Below, piece by piece: positions 1 to 8,980 of a stretch of 28,268 bases of DNA. Positions within the stretch are counted from its first letter, which is position 1. Every line of letters starts with the position of its first letter. The translations under genes and the position numbers were made by a program. The DNA lies in contig CAWULT010000057.1 of NCBI GenBank assembly GCA_963923455.1, positions 1 through 28,268 on the forward strand, written 5' to 3'. The notes beneath the pieces are model-generated. The model ran no database searches and was not told where the DNA came from. It saw nothing but the letters and a program-made list of their open reading frames with translations. The DNA is from CAWULT01 sp963923455. Lineage in GTDB: Bacteria; Acidobacteriota; Vicinamibacteria; Vicinamibacterales; UBA2999.

Positions 1-26
1 TGTGCGTGACCACGCGCTCGAAGCGT

Positions 27-731
27 TCAAAGAGCCGCCGCCACGTCCGCGTACTGCATCGGGCCGCCGGGCAGCATCACGTTGGGAAAGTTCATCAGGC
101 CACCGTCGGCGAAGAAGTCGAACAGCCAGCCCGGCTTCGCCACCAGCTGGGGCACGAACGGCGCCATCGTGAACGGGTTCATGCTGAGCAGCTGCTTCGT
201 GCCGTTGCGCGAATCGCGCTCGCGCATGCCGGCGACCACCGTGTCGATCGTCACGACGAGTGCCAGGTAGCCCGCGGCCCTGGCGCGCGCGATGGCGGCG
301 AGCGCGACGTCGCGGCCGCCGCACAGGTACACCTGGTACCAGCACGGCCCCGTCGTCGCGGCCTTCACCTCCTCGAGGCGCGTGCCCGACAGCGTCGACA
401 GCGTGTAGAGCGTACCCGCCCTTCCGGCCGCGGCGGAGGCCGCGGCCTCGCCTCGCGGCCACAGCATCCGGCTGCTGCCGATGGGCGCGAGGATGAACGG
501 GAGCGCGATCTCCTGCCCGAGCACGGTCGTCCGCAGGTCGACCGACGGCACCTGCACGGCGCAGCGCGGCCGGAACGCGATCTCCTCGAAGGCGCTCACG
601 TTCCCCCGCAGCGTCAGCTCGGCCTCGGCCCCGCCGTCGAGGTAGTCGAACGCCATGCGCGGAAGGCGACGCTTCGCCCGTGCGCGCAGATCGGCGATGT
701 TGACGACGCGGGAGAGCGACTGAGCGGGCAC
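27..731 (-). CDS. FMN-dependent alpha-hydroxy-acid dehydrogenase, N-terminal part, apparently interrupted
   Basis: The family (L-lactate dehydrogenase LldD, glycolate oxidase, lactate monooxygenase) oxidises 2-hydroxy acids with FMN in a TIM barrel. Family features seen: MAFDYLDGGAEAE near the N-terminus, LPFILAPIGSSRM, YTLSTLSG, WYQVYL and a TIDT strand. The GTG start at 731 has an AGAGGTG ribosome-binding site about 9 nt upstream. The frame stops with TGA at 27-29 after 234 aa, whereas family members are usually about 350-390 aa. The missing C-terminal half carries the catalytic Lys, His and Arg. The +1 frame after the stop reads FERFERVVTH, resembling the continuation expected before the next barrel strand, so a single-base frameshift (real or sequencing error) is likely. 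Only 26 nt remain in the window to test this. Substrate unknown. Confidence 0.8.
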   Translation of the reverse strand: MPAQSLSRVVNIADLRARAKRRLPRMAFDYLDGGAEAELTLRGNVSAFEEIAFRPRCAVQVPSVDLRTTVLGQEIALPFILAPIGSSRMLWPRGEAAASAAAGRAGTLYTLSTLSGTRLEEVKAATTGPCWYQVYLCGGRDVALAAIARARAAGYLALVVTIDTVVAGMRERDSRNGTKQLLSMNPFTMAPFVPQLVAKPGWLFDFFADGGLMNFPNVMLPGGPMQYADVAAAL

Positions 732-778
732 GGCGGCGACACCTCTCGAAGGCGGACGGGGAGTGGAAAGGCCCTGCG

Positions 779-784
779 ATTGTA
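779..784 (-). promoter_or_regulatory. possible sigma-70 -10 element for the FMN dehydrogenase
   Basis: TACAAT on the minus strand, about 48 nt upstream of the GTG start. No convincing -35 element is visible, so this is a weak call. Confidence 0.3.
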
Positions 785-844
785 GATCACCGGCCCCTGG
801 CGGCTCCGCGCGAATCGACGCTGTGCCGCAGGCGCGCCCTCCTG

Positions 845-850
845 TATCAT
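845..850 (+). promoter_or_regulatory. possible sigma-70 -10 element for the molybdoenzyme gene
   Basis: TATCAT preceded by TG, about 60 nt before the ATG at 911, in the 179-nt gap between two divergent genes. The -35 region is not recognisable. Confidence 0.25.
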
Positions 851-870
851 TCGCGGGTCGACGCGGGTGA

Positions 871-892
871 CCGGAGCGCCGCCGGAGCGCCG
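871..892 (+). repeat. 11-bp tandem duplication in the leader of the molybdoenzyme gene
   Basis: CCGGAGCGCCG occurs twice in immediate succession just upstream of the ribosome-binding site (AAGGGGG at about 899). It could be a slippage product or part of a leader structure. Confidence 0.5.
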
Positions 893-910
893 CGGGCGAA
901 GGGGGACGAC

Positions 911-2086
911 ATGTCAGCAGAGATGACCCGTCGAGAGACGCTGAAGAAGGGGCTCGCGGTGGCGGGTCTGATGGCGCTGGTGCCCGAGTGGGCGATTCCG
1001 GCGCTGGCCCAGGGCGAGGTCGACGTGCCGTTCACCGACGTGCCCGCGACGTTCAATCCGAACCCGCCGAACGGCAACAACCGGTTCCTCGACATCCGGA
1101 AGATCGACGGGCTCATCACGCCGAACGATCAGTTCTTCTTCATCCAGCACTACAACAGGCCCGAGCTCGACGCCGCCGCCCACCGGATCAGGCTGACAGG
1201 CCTCGTGTCCCGGCCGACCGACCTGTCGCTCGCGGACTTGAAGGCCATGAAGGCCGTGGACGTGGTCAACGGCTACGAGTGTTCCGGCAACAGCCCCCGC
1301 GCGATGCAGGGCCTGTCGTCCAACGGGAGATTCACCGGCGTCAGGCTGCGGGACGTGCTGAAGCGTGCCGGCGTCGACGATCGTGCGCGCGAGGTCGTCT
1401 TCTTCGGCGCCGACCGCGGCAAGGAAGACGTCGTCTTCCGGCAGCAGACGCTGAAGGTGGAGCAGCAGTTCGCGCGCAGCATCACGCTCGAGAACGCGAT
1501 GAAGCCGGAACCCATCCTGGCCTACGCGCGCAACGGCGAACCCCTGACGCGCGACAGTGGCGCGCCCGTCCGGCTGATCATGCCCGGCTGGTACGGCGTG
1601 GCCAACGTGAAGTGGGTCTCCGAGATCCACCTGCAGGAGAACCGGTTCCTCGGCAACTACCAGGCGCGCTGGTACCGCACCGTCCGGGCCGTCGGCGGCA
1701 GCGGCGAGGACACGGATCCCCAGACCCAGTTCGTGGAGACCGAGGTCACGCGCCTGAACCTGAAGTCGGTGGTCGCGCGCGTCCGCAGGACCGGCGGCGC
1801 ACACCAGGTTCTCGGCTTCGTGCTGAACGACGGCACGCCGCTGAAGGCGGTCGAGGTCAAGGTGGACGACGGCCCGTGGCGGCCGGCCACGCTCGACCCG
1901 GCCAACTCGAAGTACTCGTGGAAGCTGTTCACCTACCGCTGGGAGGGGGCGACGCCGGGCGAGCACACGATCGTCTCGCGCGCCACGGACGTCAACGGCC
2001 TCGTGCAGCCCACGGCCGCGGAGCTGTCGCGGAAGAAGACGTTTCTCGAGGACAACTCGCAGTTTCCCCGGAAGGTCCGGATCTGA
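911..2086 (+). CDS. TAT-exported sulfite-oxidase-like molybdopterin oxidoreductase
   Basis: 391 aa. The N-terminus has a twin-arginine signal (RRETLKKG at residues 7-14, then a hydrophobic stretch ending ALAQ near 34), indicating folded export to the periplasm. The sulfite oxidase/SorA-like molybdopterin domain follows, with NGYECSGNSP containing C124, the expected molybdenum-ligating cysteine, and MPGWYGVANVKWV further on. The last ~110 residues look like the Mo-co dimerisation (Ig-like) domain. Members oxidise sulfite or other small S- or N-oxides with a cytochrome acceptor; no cytochrome gene is adjacent and the substrate is not shown. The ATG has an AAGGGGG ribosome-binding site 7 nt upstream. 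The downstream PQQ-type dehydrogenase starts 12 nt after the stop, so the two are probably co-transcribed. Confidence 0.9.
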   Translation: MSAEMTRRETLKKGLAVAGLMALVPEWAIPALAQGEVDVPFTDVPATFNPNPPNGNNRFLDIRKIDGLITPNDQFFFIQHYNRPELDAAAHRIRLTGLVSRPTDLSLADLKAMKAVDVVNGYECSGNSPRAMQGLSSNGRFTGVRLRDVLKRAGVDDRAREVVFFGADRGKEDVVFRQQTLKVEQQFARSITLENAMKPEPILAYARNGEPLTRDSGAPVRLIMPGWYGVANVKWVSEIHLQENRFLGNYQARWYRTVRAVGGSGEDTDPQTQFVETEVTRLNLKSVVARVRRTGGAHQVLGFVLNDGTPLKAVEVKVDDGPWRPATLDPANSKYSWKLFTYRWEGATPGEHTIVSRATDVNGLVQPTAAELSRKKTFLEDNSQFPRKVRI

Positions 2087-2097
2087 GGTCGTTGGCG

Positions 2098-3330
2098 ATG
2101 GGGCGTGACAGACGTGGGGGCGGCCGCCGGCCGTGGACGGCGGGCCTGGCGGTGGTCGTCGCGTCGGCGGCGCTCGTGGCGCAACAGCCGCCGCCGGTCG
2201 GGATCGCGCCGGTCACCGTTGCCGGCCCGTACACGTTCGACACCGCGGAGCAGCACCGGATCCGCGTGGTCGTCGTCGCGCGTGGCCTGTCGCACCCGTT
2301 CGCCGTGGCGTTCCTGCCCAACGGCGCCGCGCTCGTCTCGGAGCGGAGCACGTCGCTGCGGATCGTGCGGGGCGCGACGGGCGCGTCGCCGCAACTCGAT
2401 TCGGCGCCTGTGGCGGGGCTGCCCGACATGCCCGCGTTCCGGCAGGGCGGCCTCCAGGACGTGGTGCTGTCGCCGCAGTTCGCCACCACGCGGCAGGTCT
2501 ACTTCACCTACAACAAGGCTGGCGGTCCGGGGCCCCAGCCGAACACCCGCCTCGGCGCGGTCACGCTGGCACGCGGCACGTTCGACGGCAAGGCGCTCGC
2601 CGGCGTGCAGGATCTCTTCGTCGGCGACTACAGCGCCGGCGCCAGTGGTTCGCGCATCGCCTTCGGTGCCGACGGCATGGTCTACGTGACGACCGGCGCG
2701 CCCTTTGGAGACCAGGCGCAGAAGCTGGACACGGTCTACGGCAAGGTGCTGCGCCTGCGGATGGACGGCACCGTGCCGCCCGACAACCCGTTCGCGGGCA
2801 AGGCCGGTGTGCGGCCGGAGATCTACTCCTACGGCCACCGGGATCACCTGGGGCTCACGGTGCACCAGCCAACCGGCACGTTGCTCAACGCCGAGCACGG
2901 GCCGAACGGAGGCGACGAGGTCAACGTGATTCTGCCGGGCCGCAACTACGGCTGGCCCACGTCGAGCTTCGGCCGCAACTACGACGGGCCGCGGATCTCG
3001 GCCAACCCGTTGCCGGCGGGCGTCGAGGCACCGCTCCTTCTGTGGGTGCCCTCGATCGCGCCGACGGGCCTGACGTTCTACACGGGCGACCGGTATCCGG
3101 CGTGGAAGGGGAACCTCTTCGTCGGCAGCGCGCGTCGCGGCGAGGTGCCGCGCACCGGCGGGCTGGAGCGCGTCGTCCTGAACGAGAAGCTGGAGGAACT
3201 GCGGCGCGAGACGCTGCTCGGCGACCTGCACCAGCGCATCCGCGACGTCCGGCAGGGTCCCGACGGGCTGCTGTACGTCGTGACCGATGAGGACGACGGC
3301 GCGCTGATCAGAATCGAGCCGGCGCCGTAG
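2098..3330 (+). CDS. PQQ-dependent sugar dehydrogenase (glucose/sorbosone dehydrogenase family)
   Basis: 410 aa. An N-terminal hydrophobic segment (about residues 14-28) preceded by arginines looks like a signal peptide or anchor, placing the protein in the periplasm. The rest matches the six-bladed propeller of soluble aldose-sugar dehydrogenases: GLSHPFAVAFLPNG, GGLQDVVLSPQF, GHRDHLGL, EHGPNGGDEVNVI, GRNYGWP, and C-terminal IRDVRQGPDGLLYVVTDE. The family oxidises aldoses with PQQ. The open frame extends far upstream inside the molybdoenzyme gene, but that part is in another frame and is not protein-like. ATG 2098 is chosen because GAGG overlaps the preceding stop, 8 nt before it. The 3' end overlaps the convergent gene by 23 nt. 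Exact substrate and acceptor unknown. Confidence 0.88.
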   Translation: MGRDRRGGGRRPWTAGLAVVVASAALVAQQPPPVGIAPVTVAGPYTFDTAEQHRIRVVVVARGLSHPFAVAFLPNGAALVSERSTSLRIVRGATGASPQLDSAPVAGLPDMPAFRQGGLQDVVLSPQFATTRQVYFTYNKAGGPGPQPNTRLGAVTLARGTFDGKALAGVQDLFVGDYSAGASGSRIAFGADGMVYVTTGAPFGDQAQKLDTVYGKVLRLRMDGTVPPDNPFAGKAGVRPEIYSYGHRDHLGLTVHQPTGTLLNAEHGPNGGDEVNVILPGRNYGWPTSSFGRNYDGPRISANPLPAGVEAPLLLWVPSIAPTGLTFYTGDRYPAWKGNLFVGSARRGEVPRTGGLERVVLNEKLEELRRETLLGDLHQRIRDVRQGPDGLLYVVTDEDDGALIRIEPAP

Positions 3331-4753
3331 CCGCCCCGGCCTGGGCCTGCGGCACTCGTCCTTGCGTGCCCGACGGACGCAGCGCCACCAGCGTCGACCC
3401 GCTGACCAGCAAGGTGTCGGTGCCGTCAGGTCCACGCGCCGCCAGCAGGCGCATCGCCGAGTCGCGCACCTCGTCGTAGACGAGGCGCCGATCGGGCCCT
3501 AGCACCTGCAGCCGCCAGCGCCGGGTGTCGCGCGGAGCGGCGGCGACGAGCGCGAGATACTCCAGCCCGTCCGGGGCCACGCGGACCGTGGCCGCCTCGA
3601 CCACCGCCATGTCGGGCACGGTCCACGTCCAGCGGACCCGCCCATCGAGCCGCAGGCCGCGCAGGACGTGTTCCTGCACGGCGAGCACGTCGCGCGAGCC
3701 CTGCCACTCGACGGCGCCGAGGCCACGCGCGTCGCCAACCGGCACCGTGGCGACGGCCCCGCCGTGCTCGTCCCAGACGCGGACGGCTGCCGCCGGGTCG
3801 ACGGCGACGATCCACGCGGCGTGCGTCCGCGTGTGCGGCAGCACGGTCAGCAGTGCGTCGAGCCGGGCCGTCCGGCGCCACACCTCTCGGCCCGCGCCGT
3901 CGAGCCGCACGAGCGCGTCGGAGGTCAGCGCGACGAACTCCGCGTCGCCGTCACCGTCGAGATCCGCCGGCACGAGCGCCGCGGGCGGCAACGCGGCGTC
4001 CGGGCGGTAGGTCCAGGCGATCGACCCGTCGAGCGCCCGTACGCGCGTCTCCTGGAACCCGCCGCCGGTCTCGGCGATCATCAGCCGGCCGCCCACCCGC
4101 GTCAGGCGCGAGAACCAGTTCCACCGCCGTGCGTCGCCCCACAGCGGCGCCGTGACGAGCGTGACGAGCGTGTCTGGCGACAGTACACGGACGATGCCAC
4201 GATCGACGATCGCGATCTCGTCGCCGGGCCGGCCGTCGAGGTCGGCCACCTGCCGCCAGTTCGCGTCGGCCGTCAGCACCTGCGGCGTGAGGGTGTCGGC
4301 GCCGACGCGCACGCCCAGCGGGCCGATCCGATCGAGCGCCCGCCGCCTCGCGTACACGGTGGTCGGAAAGAGGTCGGGCCGGGCCAGTCCGAGTGTCGTC
4401 AGTGCCAGCGCCGCAGCGGCCAGCGCGAGAGCCGATCCGTGCGCCAGCCGGCTGCGCGATCGCATCGCGCGATCGACCAGCCATCCTGCCAGCGCCCCGG
4501 CCGGCAGGGCCACCACCGTGACGAACGCGGGCGAGAAGATCAGCACGAGGCCCGCCGTCGACCCGCGGGGATACACGAAGGCCGCGAGGCGGAACCCGGC
4601 CTCGGCGGCGATGGCGGCCGCGCCGGCGCCGGCGATCACCCAGGGGCGGCGAATCGAGGGGCCGGCGATTGCCAGCAGTGCGTAGGGGGCGAGGGCCCAG
4701 GCCACGAAGACCAGCAGGCCGACGGTCGGCGTCGCGGCCAGGCTCGACAGCAC
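3308..4753 (-). CDS. membrane-anchored protein with FG-GAP-like beta-propeller
   Basis: 481 aa, not recognised as a named protein. The first ~125 residues contain about four hydrophobic segments (LLVFVAWALAPYALLAIAG, an Ala-rich segment, LVLIFSPAFVTVVALPAGAL, ALALAAAALALTTLGL). The remainder reads as repeated beta-strand blades with FG-GAP/VCBS-like calcium loops (DLDGRPGDEIAIV, DLDGDGDAEFVALT) and WTYRP/WRRT/WTWTV repeats resembling PQQ-like quinoprotein blades. This suggests a multi-pass anchor with an extracytoplasmic propeller for sensing or binding. The start is GTG. It overlaps the convergent dehydrogenase gene by 23 nt and follows the small membrane protein gene on the same strand after 159 nt. 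Confidence 0.75.
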   Translation of the reverse strand: MLSSLAATPTVGLLVFVAWALAPYALLAIAGPSIRRPWVIAGAGAAAIAAEAGFRLAAFVYPRGSTAGLVLIFSPAFVTVVALPAGALAGWLVDRAMRSRSRLAHGSALALAAAALALTTLGLARPDLFPTTVYARRRALDRIGPLGVRVGADTLTPQVLTADANWRQVADLDGRPGDEIAIVDRGIVRVLSPDTLVTLVTAPLWGDARRWNWFSRLTRVGGRLMIAETGGGFQETRVRALDGSIAWTYRPDAALPPAALVPADLDGDGDAEFVALTSDALVRLDGAGREVWRRTARLDALLTVLPHTRTHAAWIVAVDPAAAVRVWDEHGGAVATVPVGDARGLGAVEWQGSRDVLAVQEHVLRGLRLDGRVRWTWTVPDMAVVEAATVRVAPDGLEYLALVAAAPRDTRRWRLQVLGPDRRLVYDEVRDSAMRLLAARGPDGTDTLLVSGSTLVALRPSGTQGRVPQAQAGAATAPARF

Positions 4754-4858
4754 GACGACCGCCCCGCCCGCGGCAGCGAGCGAGCGCGAGAGGGACAGCG
4801 CGCGCGGGTTCGTGGGCGTGGCCAGGCAGTGGCTCCTGCCCGGTTCTCGGCCGATGCC

Positions 4859-4880
4859 GGCGCGCCAGACAGGGCGCGCC
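4859..4880 (-). terminator. terminator-like hairpin (two GGCGCGCC palindromes)
   Basis: GGCGCGCC is present twice (4859-4866 and 4873-4880) separated by 6 nt. Being self-complementary, the copies can form an 8-bp all-GC stem with a 6-nt loop. It lies 33 nt past the stop of the 62-aa membrane protein gene. There is no U-run, so intrinsic termination is uncertain. Nothing else was recognised in the 159-nt gap. Confidence 0.4.
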
Positions 4881-4912
4881 CACAGCAGAGAGGTGGTCTC
4901 GCGGCGCTGGCG

Positions 4913-5101
4913 TTACGACAGCAGCATGAGCCCGGCCATCACGCCGAGGTAGCCCAGCGCGAAGTAGCCGGCCACGACGCGGGCGCGGGCGAAGCGGGCG
5001 GACGCGCCCCAGGCAATCACCGGGTGGGCGCAGAGCGCCGCCGAGCGGCCGAGGAACGCTTCGGCGCGGTTCGGGCCGCGAGCGGGCGGTGGAGTCCTCA
5101 T
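4913..5101 (-). CDS. small membrane protein, 62 aa, unknown function
   Basis: ATG at 5101, TAA stop at 4913-4915. The protein begins MRTPPPARGPNRAEAFLGRS, has a short segment SAALCAHPVIAWG, then a positively charged stretch and a C-terminal membrane helix VVAGYFALGYLGVMAGLMLLS. Charge placement and a single C-terminal hydrophobic helix favour a small inner-membrane protein. The longer open frame upstream of the ATG is arginine-rich and looks non-coding. Flanking hairpins (4859-4880 and 5182-5215) bracket it as a separate unit, and a weak sigma-54-like motif lies at 5115-5130. I recall similar small conserved proteins in acidobacterial genomes, but this was not verified. Confidence 0.55.
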   Translation of the reverse strand: MRTPPPARGPNRAEAFLGRSAALCAHPVIAWGASARFARARVVAGYFALGYLGVMAGLMLLS

Positions 5102-5114
5102 GGCCCGACCTTCA

Positions 5115-5130
5115 GGCAAGAGCGCGGCCA
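5115..5130 (-). promoter_or_regulatory. weak sigma-54-like promoter upstream of the 62-aa protein
   Basis: Minus strand reads TGGCCGC-GCTC-TTGCC with GG and GC 10 nt apart, 8 of 12 consensus positions. The implied transcription start would lie only a few nt before the ATG, leaving almost no leader, which weakens the call. Confidence 0.2.
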
Positions 5131-5181
5131 AGCGGGTGGCGCCGGCGGCGGGCTGCCACCGCCTCGCTCGACGCCGCCGGG

Positions 5182-5215
5182 GCCGTGCGGGCGCGACCCT
5201 TGTCTTCCGCACGGC
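5182..5215 (-). terminator. hairpin downstream of the VOC protein gene
   Basis: GCCGTGCGG (5182-5190) and CCGCACGGC (5207-5215) form a perfect 9-bp stem around a 16-nt loop, starting 27 nt after the stop of the VOC gene. There is no clear U-run. It may terminate the transcript or protect its 3' end. Confidence 0.35.
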
Positions 5216-5241
5216 GGACATCCGGGCGGGTACGAGCGGCA

Positions 5242-6330
5242 TCAATGGGCGGCGGGTGCGGGAGCGGCCGCGCCGGCCGGTCGCGTGAACGGTGCGCAGT
5301 CGCTGCACGCCTCGAACAGCGTCAGGAAGAAGTTGTCGGGGTCCGCGACGAGTGCGCCCTTGAAGTTCGGCGGAATCGGCACGGCGGCACCGCCCGGGGT
5401 CACGATCGTCAGGCCAGCCGCGGCCACGCGGCGCACGAGGGCGTCGATCTGCTCCGCGCGCAGCTGCAGCCGGGCCGCCCCCCGGTCCTGGATCTTCATC
5501 CGCAGCGGCGTGCGGTCCACACCGGAGTACTCCGCCAGTTCGATCCACATCGCCGAGCCGGGTGCACGTACGCGGGCGCGCGTGACGATGGCGCCCGTCA
5601 GGCCGGTCAGGGCCCGCGTGGCCGCGGTCGACGCCCCGGCGGCATCGGCATCGCTGGCGAAGCCGAATACGTCCCGATAGGTCCGCACGCTGCGGGCGAG
5701 GTCCTGCACCGCCAGCGCCAGGCGGATGTCGATCACGTTCCCCGTCCCGCTGGCCTCATCGGGCATCGACGCGGGCTGGCGCAGTTCGAGCAACCGGCCG
5801 TCGACGTCCTTGATCAGCACGGCGCGCGTGCCTCCGCCGAGTTCGACCGGCTTGCCGCCCGGCGTGACCACCGAGGCTCCGGCGCGCGTCGCGCCGCCGA
5901 GCACCAGGTCGACGTCACGGACCAGCATCACCACCGTCGCGGCTCCCGGGTCCTGCACCCGGAGCCGGAGGGTCTGGTGCGGCACGTCCTGCACTTCCAT
6001 CACCTCCAGGTTCGTGCGGACGCCCTGGGCACGCGCCGACTGGTGCCGCTCCCGGGCGTTCGGGATGTCGAACATCGTGAACAGGCGGGGGTTCGGCTGG
6101 TTGTACGGGCGCGCGCCCGACGCCGGCAGGGCCGGCACCTCCATGTCGAATGCCTGCGCGTAGAAGGCGAGCGTACGGTCCATGTTCTCCACGAACAGCG
6201 TGAACGCGCCGGTGCCGGCCACGCCGCCGCGCCCGGCGGGCGCGGAACCGGACTGGGCGGCGAGGGACGTACCGGCCAGTGCCAGCAGGGCGCAGACGGC
6301 CGCACGGGAACGGATCGAGGCTCGGGTCAT
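5242..6330 (-). CDS. secreted protein with two VOC (glyoxalase/dioxygenase-like) domains
   Basis: 362 aa from ATG 6330, which has AGGAG 6 nt upstream. The frame is open for 20 further codons but that stretch lacks a ribosome-binding site. Residues 1-25 (RAAVCALLALAGTSLAAQ) form a clear signal peptide. The first VOC domain starts AFTLFVENMDRTLAFYAQAF and contains LLELRQP near its end. The second starts IDIRLALAVQDLARSVRTYRDVFGF and ends ALVADPDNFFLTLFE. The VOC superfamily includes metal-dependent glyoxalases, extradiol dioxygenases and non-enzymatic binding proteins; an exported double-VOC protein has no assignable substrate. The next gene upstream on this strand ends 76 nt away. Confidence 0.85.
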   Translation of the reverse strand: MTRASIRSRAAVCALLALAGTSLAAQSGSAPAGRGGVAGTGAFTLFVENMDRTLAFYAQAFDMEVPALPASGARPYNQPNPRLFTMFDIPNARERHQSARAQGVRTNLEVMEVQDVPHQTLRLRVQDPGAATVVMLVRDVDLVLGGATRAGASVVTPGGKPVELGGGTRAVLIKDVDGRLLELRQPASMPDEASGTGNVIDIRLALAVQDLARSVRTYRDVFGFASDADAAGASTAATRALTGLTGAIVTRARVRAPGSAMWIELAEYSGVDRTPLRMKIQDRGAARLQLRAEQIDALVRRVAAAGLTIVTPGGAAVPIPPNFKGALVADPDNFFLTLFEACSDCAPFTRPAGAAAPAPAAH

Positions 6331-6406
6331 GGATGCTCCTGATGTCGACGCCGCCCGATCATTCGGGTTCGGCGGAACACGGTCAATCACCCCCGAGGGG
6401 GATCGA

Positions 6407-7225
6407 TCAGCGGTCGATCGACGGGGCGTTGGCGTCGATCAGCCGGACCAGGTCCTGGTTCTCGGGAAAGCGGACGAGCAGGTGCCGGGCGATCATCACG
6501 GCCTCGGCGTGCCGGCCCTCCCGCGACAACATCTCGAGCAGGCCGAACTCGGCCTCGACCGCCGCGTAGGTGCCGGTGTCGGTCGCTGCGGCCTCCCGCA
6601 CCGCGGCCAGCGCCCGCGTCTTGTTGCCGCCCCCCACCATCCAGCGGGTCCCCCACGGCACCTTCGTGTTGACGATGTAGTCGATCCAGGCGCGCGCCAC
6701 GCGGCCGCGGACGTGCTCCGGCTCCGCCTTGAGCAGCGCATCGAGCGACCGGCGCGCCTCCCAGTACTCGTCCCAGCCCGTGCGGCGGCCCAGCGTGCCG
6801 AGCTGCATCCAGATGTAGTTGAGGTCGATCTTGCCGAGGAAGAACAGCGCTTCGGTGTCAGCGGGCCCGGCGTCCAGCCGGGCGCGGGCGATCGCGCGGG
6901 CGCGCCGGACGTCGGCGGTGAACGTGGCGAGCAGTTCCGAACAGGCCTGGCACCGTGCGAAGGCCGCCTTCTTGTCCCTGGCGTCACCGAGCTCGCGCCG
7001 CATCTGGAAGTGCAGCGCGGAGGTCCGCAGCTCGAGCAGCGCCAGATCGTCGGGCCGGGCGGCGAGCAGGGTCTGGGCCACCGCCGCCGCGTCGAGGTAG
7101 CGGGCGCTGTAGAAGTGGTGCTCCGCCTCGGCCATGCCGGCACCCGTGGAACCCTGCGCGGCCGGTGCCGCGGGGGGCGTGACGAGCAGCAGGGCGCCGA
7201 CGACGACCAGAGCGGAGATGCGCAC
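6407..7225 (-). CDS. exported helical-repeat (TPR-like) protein
   Basis: 272 aa. The start chosen is GTG 7225 because GGGAGG lies 4 nt upstream and the protein then opens with a signal peptide (MRISALVVVGALLLVTPPAAPAAQ). The mature part is alpha-helical with Ala/Leu/Arg spacing typical of tetratricopeptide arrays (for example HFYSARYLDAAAVAQTLLAA, YWEARRSLDALLKAEPEHV and EAVMIARHLLVRFPENQDLV). A CQACSELL segment gives two cysteines but no haem motif. Probably a periplasmic scaffold or lipid/peptide-binding protein; no enzymatic motif was seen. It follows the ABC-F gene by 53 nt and is likely co-transcribed with it. Confidence 0.75.
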   Translation of the reverse strand: MRISALVVVGALLLVTPPAAPAAQGSTGAGMAEAEHHFYSARYLDAAAVAQTLLAARPDDLALLELRTSALHFQMRRELGDARDKKAAFARCQACSELLATFTADVRRARAIARARLDAGPADTEALFFLGKIDLNYIWMQLGTLGRRTGWDEYWEARRSLDALLKAEPEHVRGRVARAWIDYIVNTKVPWGTRWMVGGGNKTRALAAVREAAATDTGTYAAVEAEFGLLEMLSREGRHAEAVMIARHLLVRFPENQDLVRLIDANAPSIDR

Positions 7226-7278
7226 CCAACCCTCCCGCCCGCGTGCGGAGCGTGCCGGTCCGGACGGCCAGGACCGCG

Positions 7279-8877
<1,599 letters not shown>

Positions 8878-8928
8878 GAATATGTGGCCCTTGCCCGCGC
8901 GGTCACACCCGGCCGCGCGTGTGCCTCC

Positions 8929-8934
8929 ATTGTA
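8929..8934 (-). promoter_or_regulatory. sigma-70-type -10 element for the ABC-F gene
   Basis: Minus strand TACAAT preceded by TGGG, about 52 nt before the ATG. The -35 region is GC-rich and not recognisable. Confidence 0.35.
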
Positions 8935-8955
8935 CCCAGTGGGGCGGGCCGGCGC

Positions 8956-8977
8956 GCCCTGGCCGGGCCGCCAGGGC
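8956..8977 (-). terminator. terminator-like hairpin after the membrane protein gene
   Basis: GCCCTGGC (8956-8963) and GCCAGGGC (8970-8977) make a perfect 8-bp stem with a 6-nt loop, starting 4 nt past the stop of the membrane protein gene at 8981. No U-run follows. Confidence 0.45.
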
Positions 8978-8980
8978 CAA

